A stretch of 64,000 nt of DNA from Dokdonella sp041395345 (GCF_041395345.1 NZ_JAWLAR010000007.1:62001-126000), one strand, 5' to 3'; shown: positions 42,161 to 51,852, counted from the stretch's first letter. Numbers and translations: made by a program. Notes: a model not told the origin generated them from the letters alone.

Positions 42161-43084
42161 CTGAGCACTCAACCAGTGGATCGCCGCGGCCTGATCGCCG
42201 CCCTGATCGCATTCTGCATCTGGGGCCTGATGCCGTTGTACTGGCATCTGCTCAAGGCCGTACCGTCGCTGCAGATCATTGCCCACCGCATAGTCTGGAG
42301 CACCCTGATGGTGGTCGGCTGGCTGTTCTGGCGCTACGGGCGGGGCTGGCTGGGCGAAACGCTGCAGCAACCGCGAGCGATCTGGATGCTGGCGTTGTCC
42401 GGAACACTGATCGCTGTCAACTGGGGTCTGTACATCTGGGCGGTGAATGCCGGGCATGTCGTCGAGACCAGTCTCGGCTATTTCATCAATCCGCTGCTCA
42501 ATGTGGTTCTCGGTGTCGGACTGCTGGGTGAACGGCTCAATCGCGCGCAATGGTTGTCCGTTCTGATCGCGACCTGTGGCGTACTCTGGCTGACCTTCAA
42601 CTACGGCAACTTTCCGTGGATTGCGCTGGCGCTTGCGTTCTCCTTCGGCATGTATGGACTGGTGCGAAAGATCGTGGCCGTTCCCCCCGTGCGCGGACTG
42701 GGAGTCGAAAGCCTCTACCTGTTCCTGCCCGTGCTCGGATTCCTGCTCTGGAGCGAGGCGCAGGGTCGAGGCGGGTTTCTCACAGCGGTCGAGGCAGGCG
42801 GCTGGGGCGCATGGGCAGGTCTGCTGCTGATTCTTGGTGGCGCACTGACCGCCGCCCCGTTGATCGCATTCGCTGATGCCGTGCGGCGCATACCGTTCTC
42901 GCTGGTCGGCCTGATCCAGTACATCGCCCCGACCCTGCAACTGATTTGCGGCGTGCTGATTCTTGGCGAACCGTTTGGTCGCGAGCGCATGATCGGGTTC
43001 GTACTGATCTGGCTGGCACTGGCGATCTTTGCCATCGACGGCATGCTTCGTTCCCGCCGCAGGCCAGTCGAGCGACCGACCTGA
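42161..43084 (+). CDS. rarD: RarD/EamA-family transporter
   Basis: A 307-residue integral membrane protein with about ten hydrophobic helices, matching RarD. The diagnostic segments are Phe-Cys-Ile-Trp-Gly-Leu-Met-Pro near residue 20, His-Arg-Ile-Val-Trp-Ser, Asn-Trp-Gly-Leu-Tyr-Ile-Trp-Ala-Val-Asn and Leu-Gly-Tyr-Phe-Ile-Asn-Pro. The start is unusual: AAGGAG stands at 42147-42152, eight bases before a CTG at 42161, and the family-like N-terminus begins just there. The first canonical start at a matching place is GTG 42176, five codons later, with no good ribosome site. Transported substrate is unknown; the name RarD comes from chloramphenicol sensitivity in the family. Confidence 0.88.
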   Translation: MSTQPVDRRGLIAALIAFCIWGLMPLYWHLLKAVPSLQIIAHRIVWSTLMVVGWLFWRYGRGWLGETLQQPRAIWMLALSGTLIAVNWGLYIWAVNAGHVVETSLGYFINPLLNVVLGVGLLGERLNRAQWLSVLIATCGVLWLTFNYGNFPWIALALAFSFGMYGLVRKIVAVPPVRGLGVESLYLFLPVLGFLLWSEAQGRGGFLTAVEAGGWGAWAGLLLILGGALTAAPLIAFADAVRRIPFSLVGLIQYIAPTLQLICGVLILGEPFGRERMIGFVLIWLALAIFAIDGMLRSRRRPVERPT

Positions 43085-43536
43085 GCTGCCCGACGCAGCA
43101 ATTCCCATTGCTCCGTCAACACCTGATCCGGCCAGTCTATTCAGCACGCATTCTCCAGACGGCGTGTAGGCTGCACCATTGAGAAAGATCGAGCCCACGA
43201 GCATTTCGGCTTGATGCTGCGAAGCGCCTGAGCAACGCATTCCCAATACCCACGAATGACATTGCCGCATCAGGAACTGGTTCGAGCTGCTCGGTTCCAG
43301 GCACGGCTTGCCCGCTCACAGGCCGTCCGCGCGTCCCCTGTCTTCGCCGTTGCGGGAAAGAAACCAGAGTCCGCGGGGGAAAACACCCAGCGGTCGTCCG
43401 ACACAGAATGGTTAAGGGACACTCAAGCGGGTTCCCGTGCCGGGATCCCCGTTCCAACTCCTGCGGTCGATCTCGAATTGTTTCTGGTATCGCAGTGTTC
43501 GCAGCCAACCGTGGTCGCAAGACCAGGAGCCCGATC
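43085..43536. other. Intergenic stretch upstream of the large secreted protein
   Basis: About 450 bases between rarD and the large secreted-protein gene. No ribosome site with a family-like frame is seen. It presumably holds a promoter, but I cannot place the -35 and -10 boxes with confidence. Confidence 0.4.
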
Positions 43537-46500
43537 ATGATTCATGCATTCCAACCAGGTCATTCCGCCTGCGCGAATCCGGCAACGCGATACGTGTGGT
43601 CGGTTCTGCTTGCCACGATTCTGCTGGCAGCATTCAAGGCGGCACCCGTGTCGGCGCAATGGAACGAAGAAGGCCCGCTGCCGACGTATCTCCAGATCCG
43701 CGGCATCGCAGCACCCACACCGGGTCGCGTCCTTGTTGCCACGGATGATGATTCCTTCGATGACGGCGGCGCACTGTTCGATTCCGTCGATGGTGGCGAA
43801 ACCTGGGTCCAGCGCGATATTCCCTTCGATCTCAATACCGGACTGAATGGCATCTTCTTCCTCGACAGCCAGCATGGCTGGCTTTGGGGCAACGTCAACT
43901 ATCGCACCACCGACGGCGGCAATACATGGGAAGAACTGCCACTTCTCGGATCAGCCTACTTCATGGAATTCCAGACTCCGGATTTTGGTGTCGCCACTGG
44001 AAACTTCGAGGCCTTCGTCAGCGTGGATGGCGGCTTGTCATGGTCACCCTCGCCCGAAAACATGAGGCGATTCTCGTTCGCCGACGCTCAAACCGGCCTT
44101 GGCATCTCGACAACGGGCATCTTTCGAACCACCGATGGAGGCACGTCATTCCTTCCAGTCTTTGCCGGCAATGCAGTCGCCGTTGAATTCCTGTCGACTT
44201 CGGTAGCGGTGGCCATTGTCGATGACACTCTGGTGCGCTCCACCGACGCCGGTGCCACCTGGTCGACGGGCATCGACGCGGAAGGTCGGGACCACCTGTT
44301 CGTGTTGGGGTCCGATGTGGTACTCGCCTGGGGCCGCAGCGGCACTTTCCCAGACTTCGACGACCGCATTTTCCGTTCCGCCGATGCGGGCTCAAGCTGG
44401 TCCGACCTGGGCGAAGTAATCCCTTCCGATGAATTCGCCACACCGCTCGCCTTTAGCGCGCCAGCCAGCGGCATCGTGATTGCCTCTGACGGAGCAGGCA
44501 ACCTGCACCGATCTGCCGACGCAGGCCTGACCTGGTCACAAACCTATTCGACACCCGGACCAAGGCCGGGCTTTCTCGCCACCGCGGTGCCGGTTTTCTC
44601 CGATGCACAAACCGGCTACTTCGGCTTCGGCGACGGATTCGTGATTCGCACTCTTGACGGCGGAGCCAGCTGGTCGCAGGTATCGAGTGGTCTCGGAACA
44701 TCGGTCAATGCAATCGAGCGATTCGCGAATGGCGACATGATTGCCGTTGGCGACTCGGGCCTGGTCATGCATCGTGCAGCGGACTCTGCGCAATGGCTGG
44801 TTGAAGCCGCGTTGGGATCGGACAATCTCGAGGCTGTGCAGATCGTCGGGCCGCAACAGATTGTCGCCGTGAACGAAACGGGAACCCTGTTCACGAGCGA
44901 CGATGCCGGCGCTTCGTGGACCGCAGCTTCGGCGGCCCCGGCAGGCCTGACCGCCGCCGATCTCCACTTCAGCAGCTTGAACGATGGTTGGGTCATCGGC
45001 CGCGGCTTCAGCGGCGCCGCACTCTTCCACACCACCGACGCAGGCAGCAGCTGGACCCCGGTCACCGATTTCCAGGGAACCTATGTCGCCGTGGATTTCG
45101 CCGGTACCAGTGGCTGGGCGGCTGGCAGTTCCGGCCTGCTCTATCGATCGGTCGATGCAGGCGCTTCGTGGTCCAGCGTCCAACTTCCCGGATCCGCGCT
45201 TTCCATAAGGGACATGGACTTCTGGGATACGAACATCGGTTATGCCGTGGGCGGCTCGGGCTACGCCGTGCGAAGCGACGACGGCGGCCTGACCTGGCAG
45301 ACCCTGCCCACGCCGAACACCACGGATCAGATTACCGACATCGTGCTGATCGGCCCGGACGAACTCTGGGTATCGACGCGGGATGGCATCGCCATGTACT
45401 CCGCGACCGGCGGCCAGAACTGGGCCGTGATGGATTCCGGAGATCCCGGACTCGGCAGCTTCGCGAGTCTCGCGGCCAGTCCCGAGGGTGACGCCTGGAT
45501 TGCAGGCTGGCGCGGCGCCATTCGTCATTTTTCCGGGCCACCCGGCGAGCCGGTCAACCAGCCGCCGATGGCCTCCTACGACTACCTGACCACCGGACTC
45601 GCGGTCAGCCTGACCGATACCAGCACGGACAATGACGGCAGCATCCAGAGCTGGTTGTGGGACTTCGGCGATGAATCCACTTCGACCGAGCAGAATCCCA
45701 CTCATGTATTCACGGTCGAGGGCACCTATCACGTTCGCCTGACCGTTACCGACGATGACGGCGACAGCGACGACAGCCTTCGCTTTATCGTTGTCCAGCC
45801 CGGCCCGGGCGGCACTTTTGGTGATTTCACGGAAGTCACGCCGCTAGACCCCCTTTTCGTCACGCCGCAGGATGAGGACTTCTGGGTAACCTCAGCCGCG
45901 CCGGCCGACTATGACGGTGACGGTGATCTCGACATCGCGGTCTTCGGCTATTACGTGGTCTACAACGTCAGTGCGGTTGATCAGTTGGTCCTGCTGCGCA
46001 ATGACGGGTCTGTCAGCGAGACGGAATGGGAGTTTTCCTACATTGAAATGCCGCTGGGCGATCTGAGCTCCGGGGCGTCCGATCTTGCCTGGGGTGATGC
46101 CGACGGTGACGGTGATCAGGATCTGCTGGTCGGCAGCAATGGCTTGACCGTGCTCTACCGCAACGATGCCGGTACGCTGGTCGCAACCGATACCGAGCTG
46201 CCGGGCTACTGGGAGGACAACGACCAGGCCGACTTTGATCTCAACTCGATCACCTGGGCCGATTATGACAACGACGGGGATCTCGATCTCCTGCTTCCAT
46301 CCGTTTACGACGACACCACATTCACTTTTCGTACCGCCCTGATGCGCAATGACGGCAGCAACGGCACGGGTGGATGGCTATTCACTGAAGTCGACGCCGG
46401 CTTCGGCCAATCCCGCCACGCCCAGACCAGCTGGGCGGACTACGACGGCGATCAGGATCTTGATCTGCTGATCGTCCATCTCGCGCCGCTGACCGACGAC

Positions 46501-47427
46501 GGTTTCATCCGTCGCTTCCGCAATGATGGCAACGGCGTGTTTGTCGGCGAGGACATTCTCGGCACGCTGAGCGTCGAGCACGGCGAGGCACAATGGGGCG
46601 ACTACGACGACGATGGCGATCTCGACATCCTGATCGCGGGAAACATCCGCGAAACCGATGGCAGCTTCGACACCGTGCTCCGCATCTATCGAAATGACGA
46701 CGAAAACTTTGTGCCATTCGAGGTCATTGACTGCGTTCGCTGCGAAGGCTGGTGGGATCTCACGGCAGCCACCTGGGCAGACTACGATTCCGATGGCGAC
46801 ATCGACATCCTGCTTGCCGGAACTTACAACTCGGGATCGCAGATCGAAGGTCGAGCCAAGGTCTACAACAACGACGGCGGAATCTTCGTTGACTCGGGCA
46901 ACCAGTTGCCGGCACCACGGGCGAGCGGCTTCAGCGGTGGCTCCTTCAGCTGGCTCGACATCGACGGCGAAGGCGATCTCGACTATTTCATTGCCGGTTC
47001 CTACTTCGTGCCAGGTGGCAACGGACTCATCGAAACACAGATGCACCTTTATGTGAACACTGTCCCTGCACAGAACCTGCCACCGTCAGCGCCGAACACG
47101 CTCGGAGCAGTCGATGCCGGCGATGGCACGGTTTCGCTGTCATGGGCTCCGGCCAGCGATGACCTCACTCCAGTCGACTCGTTGACCTACGATGTGCGTC
47201 TGTATCGCAATGGCGTAGCCATATCGACTGCCCAGCGCAATCCCGAACCCGGCGGCGTGCGCGGAGCCAATGCATGGACATTCGAAGGCCTGCCGGACGG
47301 TTCCTACACCTGGACAGTGCAAGCGGTCGACAGTGCCTACAACAACGGGCCGAGTGCTGCCGCCGGATTCCTCGTGGGTCCACCGCCGCCAGACGCCATC
47401 TTTGCGAATGGCTTCGAGCAACCCTGA
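43537..47427 (+). CDS. Large secreted YCF48-PKD-FG-GAP-FN3 protein with Gly-Phe-Glu tail
   Basis: A 1296-residue exported protein. A signal peptide (1-40) ends Val-Ser-Ala. Residues about 45-665 are repeated Asp-Gly-Gly-x-Thr-Trp/Ser-Trp motifs (Val-Asp-Gly-Gly-Glu-Thr-Trp, Ala-Gly-Ala-Ser-Trp), typical of YCF48/BNR-type beta-propellers. A PKD domain (about 673-758) has Trp-Asp-Phe-Gly-Asp-Glu. Seven FG-GAP/VCBS calcium loops (Asp-x-Asp-x-Asp-Gly-Asp pattern) span about 790-1145. A fibronectin III-like region (about 1182-1280) has Val-Ser-Leu-Ser-Trp-Ala. The C-terminus is Ile-Phe-Ala-Asn-Gly-Phe-Glu-Gln-Pro. AGGAG lies seven bases before ATG 43537. Likely a cell-surface or matrix adhesin-like protein; the exact role is unknown. 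Confidence 0.9.
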   Translation: MIHAFQPGHSACANPATRYVWSVLLATILLAAFKAAPVSAQWNEEGPLPTYLQIRGIAAPTPGRVLVATDDDSFDDGGALFDSVDGGETWVQRDIPFDLNTGLNGIFFLDSQHGWLWGNVNYRTTDGGNTWEELPLLGSAYFMEFQTPDFGVATGNFEAFVSVDGGLSWSPSPENMRRFSFADAQTGLGISTTGIFRTTDGGTSFLPVFAGNAVAVEFLSTSVAVAIVDDTLVRSTDAGATWSTGIDAEGRDHLFVLGSDVVLAWGRSGTFPDFDDRIFRSADAGSSWSDLGEVIPSDEFATPLAFSAPASGIVIASDGAGNLHRSADAGLTWSQTYSTPGPRPGFLATAVPVFSDAQTGYFGFGDGFVIRTLDGGASWSQVSSGLGTSVNAIERFANGDMIAVGDSGLVMHRAADSAQWLVEAALGSDNLEAVQIVGPQQIVAVNETGTLFTSDDAGASWTAASAAPAGLTAADLHFSSLNDGWVIGRGFSGAALFHTTDAGSSWTPVTDFQGTYVAVDFAGTSGWAAGSSGLLYRSVDAGASWSSVQLPGSALSIRDMDFWDTNIGYAVGGSGYAVRSDDGGLTWQTLPTPNTTDQITDIVLIGPDELWVSTRDGIAMYSATGGQNWAVMDSGDPGLGSFASLAASPEGDAWIAGWRGAIRHFSGPPGEPVNQPPMASYDYLTTGLAVSLTDTSTDNDGSIQSWLWDFGDESTSTEQNPTHVFTVEGTYHVRLTVTDDDGDSDDSLRFIVVQPGPGGTFGDFTEVTPLDPLFVTPQDEDFWVTSAAPADYDGDGDLDIAVFGYYVVYNVSAVDQLVLLRNDGSVSETEWEFSYIEMPLGDLSSGASDLAWGDADGDGDQDLLVGSNGLTVLYRNDAGTLVATDTELPGYWEDNDQADFDLNSITWADYDNDGDLDLLLPSVYDDTTFTFRTALMRNDGSNGTGGWLFTEVDAGFGQSRHAQTSWADYDGDQDLDLLIVHLAPLTDDGFIRRFRNDGNGVFVGEDILGTLSVEHGEAQWGDYDDDGDLDILIAGNIRETDGSFDTVLRIYRNDDENFVPFEVIDCVRCEGWWDLTAATWADYDSDGDIDILLAGTYNSGSQIEGRAKVYNNDGGIFVDSGNQLPAPRASGFSGGSFSWLDIDGEGDLDYFIAGSYFVPGGNGLIETQMHLYVNTVPAQNLPPSAPNTLGAVDAGDGTVSLSWAPASDDLTPVDSLTYDVRLYRNGVAISTAQRNPEPGGVRGANAWTFEGLPDGSYTWTVQAVDSAYNNGPSAAAGFLVGPPPPDAIFANGFEQP

Positions 47428-47515
47428 GCGGCCCGCCATGAATGTCGCAGAACCATGCGCTCGGTGCATCGCGGCCCAGGCCTCCCCGCGATCCTGAAGC
47501 AGCGCGCAACAAGCC

Positions 47516-47551
47516 CCGTCATCGCGCCCCCGCCAATGGGCGCGATGACGG
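47516..47551. terminator. 14-bp perfect hairpin after the large secreted-protein gene
   Basis: CCGTCATCGCGCCC and GGGCGCGATGACGG form a perfect 14-bp stem with an eight-base loop, 89 bases after the stop. A run of six T lies about 30 bases further on, so it is a candidate terminator but not a textbook one. Confidence 0.5.
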
Positions 47552-47635
47552 AGTGCGCAATACCGCTGTTGAGCTGTCCTTTTTTGTGGGTTTTCAGTCA
47601 TTGCAGCCATCCCGGTATCGCACTAGATTGGCTGC

Positions 47636-48616
47636 ATGAAGACCCGCCACATTGCCTTCCTGATATTCCCCGGCTGCCAGGGCATTGATGTCAGTGGCCC
47701 GTTCGAAGTCTTTGCCGGCGCCAACCGCTGGCTGGCATCGCAGGGACGCCCCGCCTTCTATCGCCTGAGCCTTGCATCACCGGATGGAGAGGCCGTGGCC
47801 ACCGAGAGCGGCATGTCGCTGAATCCGACGACGACCTGGGCTCGCCTTCGCGGCCCCCTGCAGACCTTGATCGTCTGCGGCGGTACGGGTGTCGAGGAGC
47901 AGACCAGAAATCAAGCGACGCTCCGGCAGGTTCAGCGCCTTGCGCGCAACAGCGAACGAGTGGCCTCGATCTGCACGGGCAGCTTCCTGCTCGCCGCAGC
48001 CGGCCTGCTCGACGGACGACGTGCGTCGACACATTGGGCCTTCGCCAAGCGCCTTGCCCGCACCTATCCGGAAGTCGAAGTAGACGCCGACCCTATCTAC
48101 ACCCGCGACGGCAACGTGTGGACGTCCGCTGGCGCTACCGCCGGCATCGATCTTGCGCTGGCGCTGGTCGAAGCGGACCTGGGCCGCGACATCGCCCTTG
48201 GCATCGCGCGCTGGCTCGTGCTGTTCCTGCGTCGGCCCGGTACGCAGCGACAGTTCAGCGCGCAACTCTCCGCGCAACTGGCCGATCACGATCCCGTGCG
48301 TCGGGTGCAGGCGCATATTGCCGATCATCTTAACGCCGACCTGTCGCTTGATCGGCTTGCAGAGAACGCGCACATGAGTCCGCGCCATTTCGCCCGCTGC
48401 TTCCGGCGCGAAGTGGGCATGACGCCGGCACGCTACATCCTTCGCCTGCGCCTCGAGGCGGCACGGCGCCTGCTTGAGGACGGTCACGAAAACCTTGGAC
48501 TCGTTGCCGATCAATGCGGTCTCGGCAGCACCGAGACCTTGCGGCGTCATTTCCTGCATGAACTGAAAGTTTCCCCTCGTGACTATCGACAGCGCTTTCA
48601 ACCGTTGAAGACGTAA
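47636..48616 (+). CDS. GlxA-family AraC-type transcriptional regulator
   Basis: A 326-residue regulator with an N-terminal DJ-1/PfpI-like domain (about residues 1-190) and a C-terminal AraC helix-turn-helix domain (about 215-320). The first domain carries Ser-Ile-Cys-Thr-Gly-Ser-Phe near residue 113, the nucleophile-elbow region, and a Thr-His-Trp-Ala motif. The second has Leu-Ala-Glu-Asn-Ala-His-Met-Ser-Pro-Arg-His-Phe-Ala-Arg and a second HTH with Glu-Thr-Leu-Arg-Arg-His-Phe. It likely senses an aldehyde or other small ligand and controls the following DJ-1 and GST genes. Confidence 0.93.
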   Translation: MKTRHIAFLIFPGCQGIDVSGPFEVFAGANRWLASQGRPAFYRLSLASPDGEAVATESGMSLNPTTTWARLRGPLQTLIVCGGTGVEEQTRNQATLRQVQRLARNSERVASICTGSFLLAAAGLLDGRRASTHWAFAKRLARTYPEVEVDADPIYTRDGNVWTSAGATAGIDLALALVEADLGRDIALGIARWLVLFLRRPGTQRQFSAQLSAQLADHDPVRRVQAHIADHLNADLSLDRLAENAHMSPRHFARCFRREVGMTPARYILRLRLEAARRLLEDGHENLGLVADQCGLGSTETLRRHFLHELKVSPRDYRQRFQPLKT

Positions 48617-48660
48617 TCGCGCCGCGCGACCTGATCCCTCCAACTTGCGGAATCCCTTCC

Positions 48661-49359
48661 ATGAAACTTTCCATCGTGATTTTCGACGGGCTTACGACCC
48701 TGGACGCGGTTGGCGGCTACGAAGTACTTGCGCGCCTGCCCGGTATCGACGTCGAATTCGTCGCCGCTTCGCGCGGCGTCGTGGTTGCCGATACACGACG
48801 GCTTGGACTACTGGCCTTTCGGGATCTGGACGAGACAACCCGCACCGACATCCTCTATGTCCCGGGTGGACCGGGTGGTCGTTCCCTTGAGCAGGATCCC
48901 GAATTCCTGCAAAGCCTGCGTCGCCTCGACAGCACGTCCACCTGGACAATCGGCATCTGCAATGGCGTCACCCTGCTCGCCTGCGCGGGATTGCTGAAGG
49001 GGCGCAAGGTCACGACCAATTGGCGTGATCGCCATCGCATGGCCGACCACGGTGCCGAGTTCGTGGCCGAACGCTATCTTCGCGATGGAAAATACCTGAC
49101 CGGCGCAGGCGTGTCGGCCAGCATCGACACTGCACTCCACTTTGCCCAGTTGATCGGTGGCGAGTCCATTGCGCAGGCCATCCAGTTCGGCATCGAGTAT
49201 TACCCTGCGCCACCACTTTCGGGAACCTCGCCCGCCGAAGCCCCGCGTTCGGCTCAGCAAGCGGTGGATTTCTTCGAAAGGACCAGTGCACGGGATCTGC
49301 TCGACTCGACCCCGCCTTTCGCCGGCCTGACCCTGGAATGGCCCGACCGCGCCGCCTGA
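48661..49359 (+). CDS. DJ-1/PfpI-family protein
   Basis: A 232-residue DJ-1/PfpI superfamily protein. The nucleophile-elbow cysteine is in Gly-Ile-Cys-Asn-Gly-Val-Thr near residue 100, preceded by Val-Pro-Gly-Gly-Pro-Gly-Gly and followed by Thr-Thr-Asn-Trp-Arg. There is no DNA-binding domain. Members of this fold include glyoxalases, isonitrile hydratases and deglycases; the Asn in Cys-Asn-Gly differs from the Cys-Gly-Gly/Cys-His types, so I do not choose among them. It starts 44 bases after the regulator gene and precedes a GST in the same direction. Confidence 0.88.
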   Translation: MKLSIVIFDGLTTLDAVGGYEVLARLPGIDVEFVAASRGVVVADTRRLGLLAFRDLDETTRTDILYVPGGPGGRSLEQDPEFLQSLRRLDSTSTWTIGICNGVTLLACAGLLKGRKVTTNWRDRHRMADHGAEFVAERYLRDGKYLTGAGVSASIDTALHFAQLIGGESIAQAIQFGIEYYPAPPLSGTSPAEAPRSAQQAVDFFERTSARDLLDSTPPFAGLTLEWPDRAA

Positions 49360-49419
49360 GCAACGCTTTTCCCATTTCGTCCGATTCGGCGAAGGAACTT
49401 CGCCCGTGCAGGAGATACC

Positions 49420-50061
49420 ATGGCTGATCTCTACTTCTTCCCGATGGCGTGTTCGCTGGCGAGCCGGATTGCCGCGCTTGAGGCAGGCATCGAACTGAAC
49501 TATCACCGCGTCGAATTGTTCGGCGACAAATCACTCGTTGGAGAAGCCGGCAGCCTCAGCGCGATATCGGCGTTGGGAAAGGTTCCCGTGCTGGTACTCG
49601 ACGATGGCGGCATCCTTACCGAAAACGCGGCCGTACTGCAGGTCATCGCAGATCTGAACCCGGGGTCAGGACTGGCTCCCTCCGCGCTTGACCCCGCCCG
49701 CTACGAACTGCAGCAATGGCTGAGCTTCGTCGCCACGGAGTTGCACAAGGGTTTCCTGTTCCCCACTTTCGCGAAGGGCACGCCGGATACAGTCAAGGCC
49801 TGGGTACGCGAACAACTGGTCCTGCCTCTTTCGTTCGCCGCAAGCCGACTCGACAAGACCGGCGACTACCTGATCTGCAATCGATTCACCGTGGCCGATG
49901 CCTATCTGATCTGGGCGCTGCTGCTGATTCAGGCAGCGGGTGTCGAACTCGGTTCCTGGCCTGCTCTCACAGCCTACTGTGAACGTGTCGTGGCGCGCCC
50001 ATGCGTTGGCGCTGCCATCGCCCTGGAACGGGACATGTACAGGGCCGGCAAGGCATCCTGA
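49420..50061 (+). CDS. Glutathione S-transferase
   Basis: A 213-residue GST with thioredoxin-like N-terminal domain (Met-Ala-Cys-Ser-Leu-Ala-Ser-Arg near residue 9, Gly-Lys-Val-Pro-Val-Leu near residue 53, Thr-Glu-Asn-Ala-Ala-Val) and a helical C-terminal domain with Phe-Thr-Val-Ala-Asp-Ala-Tyr. The ATG at 49420 has AGGAGA upstream. Together with the preceding DJ-1 protein and GlxA-type regulator it probably forms a detoxification unit for reactive electrophiles; the specific substrate is unknown. Confidence 0.92.
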   Translation: MADLYFFPMACSLASRIAALEAGIELNYHRVELFGDKSLVGEAGSLSAISALGKVPVLVLDDGGILTENAAVLQVIADLNPGSGLAPSALDPARYELQQWLSFVATELHKGFLFPTFAKGTPDTVKAWVREQLVLPLSFAASRLDKTGDYLICNRFTVADAYLIWALLLIQAAGVELGSWPALTAYCERVVARPCVGAAIALERDMYRAGKAS

Positions 50062-50082
50062 GTGCCGGTGGTCATCGGGAAA

Positions 50083-51843
50083 TCAAATCGATGATGCAAA
50101 ACCGTGCCCCAGCAGGGATACAAGCTTCGACTCCAGCCCCCTCGTGAATCCGGCTTCATCGCGAAGTGGCGACGCTTCCATGCGGTTGCGCAGGCTGGCG
50201 CGCAGTTCGGAAATCCGCGCAGGGTCACGGCCAATGTCCCCAGCCATGCGGATATAGGCGTCCACATCAGCAGCGATCCATTCGTTCAAGCCCAAGCCGG
50301 CGAGCACGCTGCCGACCATTCGACCGGCGTGGGAATTGCCGCGCAAGGTGACAACGGGCACTCCCATCCAGAGCGCGCAGCAGGCGATCGTGTGTCCGCT
50401 CCACGGAAACACATCGAGCAGGACATCGATTCGGGAAAACACATCGAAGAAACTCTGTGCCGGATCGGACAGGTGCACCATTTCGATGCGTTCCGGCCCA
50501 ACATCCAGCGCGGTGAAACGTTCATGCAGCCGGCGTTGATGCCAGGCATCGAGCTGGTCGCGCGCGATGAGCAGGCGCGCCGTCGGATTCTGCAGAAGAA
50601 TTTTCGCCCACGCCTCGACTACCGTGGCATTGAGTTTTTCCAGCTTGTGCAGACTGCCAAACGTGACGAAGCCATTCTTCTCGAGCGGAGCTGCCCGAAC
50701 GTCAGGCGCATGGCCAGGCGGACGAAAACACGCGAACGCATCGGGCAAGCGCAGCAGGGATTCGGTTCCGGGCATCGCTTCACCCGCGGGTGCCGTGAAT
50801 TGATCCACGATCCGGTAGTCCATGGCACCGAGACCGGTGGTATTGGGATAGCCGAGACAGCTGACCTGGACCGGAGCGGGCTTGCGAGAGAAAACGGCCA
50901 GTCGCCCGTGTTCGGTATAACCGGCGAGGTCGAACAACACGTCGATCCTGTCCGACCGGATCAGTTTCGCGACGTCATCATCGGACGCACCCGAAATTTC
51001 GCGCCAATGATCCGCATGCGATTGAAGGCGCTGCGTCACGCGGTCGGGTCTCGCCACATCGGAGTAGCAGTAGATCTCGAACTTCGTCCTGTCATGGTGT
51101 TCCAGGATCGGTTCAAAAAAATAGTTGACCGCATGGGCGCAGAAATCACCCGAGACATAGCCGATGCGGATTTTTTCCGAACGATCAGCCCGATTGGACC
51201 GAATTTCAGCGTTGCCGAACAAGTCCGAGGCGACACGGCGATGCTCGTCGGCCACCTCTACGGGATCCGCATCGGGCAGGAGATTGAGTACGTAGAGCAG
51301 GCTATTGGCTGCAGCGGGATAAGCCGCTCGAAGCGCGAGGGCTCTCCGGAAAGAGGCTATGGATTCCTCAAGTTCGACATGATCGAGCAGCTGCATGCCG
51401 AGGTTGAACCAGGCCTCGGCGCGCCCGGGATCCAGTCTCGTGGATTCGCGAGTGTGCTCTAGCGCGGCATCATGATCACCCGAATCGGCCAGAACCGAGC
51501 CCAGGTTCATGTGCGCACCGGCATAGTCCGGACGCAGCGCCAAGGCCTCTCGTAGGTGCTCTGTTGCAGCGACCAGATCACCAGACTTGTGCAGGGCATC
51601 GCCGAGGTTGTTCCGCAGCACGGGCTGGTCGGGAACCAGATCCACTGCCTGCCGGATGTACGCTACCGCCGTAGCGTGATCGCCCAACTGGTGACAGGCC
51701 AATCCGTACAGGTGGAGGGCATCGGGATTCCGGGGCTGAAATCCGAGGATACTGGCATAGAGGTTCTTCGCCGCTTCCAGTTCCCCGGCCTTATGGAGCC
51801 GGATGGCCTTGCTCATCAATTGCTGCAGTTTCTCCGTTTGCAT
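50083..51843 (-). CDS. TPR / GT41 (OGT-like) glycosyltransferase
   Basis: A 586-residue protein. Residues about 1-190 are tetratricopeptide repeats, with Asn-Leu-Gly-Asp-Ala-Leu and Asn-Leu-Gly-Ser-Val-Leu. Residues about 210-580 are a GT41 domain related to eukaryotic O-GlcNAc transferase: His-Ala-Val-Asn-Tyr-Phe-Phe, Phe-Asp-Leu-Ala-Gly-Tyr-Thr, Gly-Tyr-Pro-Asn-Thr-Thr-Gly and Phe-Pro-Trp-Ser-Gly-His-Thr. It likely transfers a sugar to serine or threonine of target proteins in the cytoplasm. It starts nine bases after the sulfotransferase gene, so the two are one operon. Confidence 0.92.
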   Translation of the reverse strand: MQTEKLQQLMSKAIRLHKAGELEAAKNLYASILGFQPRNPDALHLYGLACHQLGDHATAVAYIRQAVDLVPDQPVLRNNLGDALHKSGDLVAATEHLREALALRPDYAGAHMNLGSVLADSGDHDAALEHTRESTRLDPGRAEAWFNLGMQLLDHVELEESIASFRRALALRAAYPAAANSLLYVLNLLPDADPVEVADEHRRVASDLFGNAEIRSNRADRSEKIRIGYVSGDFCAHAVNYFFEPILEHHDRTKFEIYCYSDVARPDRVTQRLQSHADHWREISGASDDDVAKLIRSDRIDVLFDLAGYTEHGRLAVFSRKPAPVQVSCLGYPNTTGLGAMDYRIVDQFTAPAGEAMPGTESLLRLPDAFACFRPPGHAPDVRAAPLEKNGFVTFGSLHKLEKLNATVVEAWAKILLQNPTARLLIARDQLDAWHQRRLHERFTALDVGPERIEMVHLSDPAQSFFDVFSRIDVLLDVFPWSGHTIACCALWMGVPVVTLRGNSHAGRMVGSVLAGLGLNEWIAADVDAYIRMAGDIGRDPARISELRASLRNRMEASPLRDEAGFTRGLESKLVSLLGHGFASSI

Positions 51844-51852
51844 CGATCAGCT

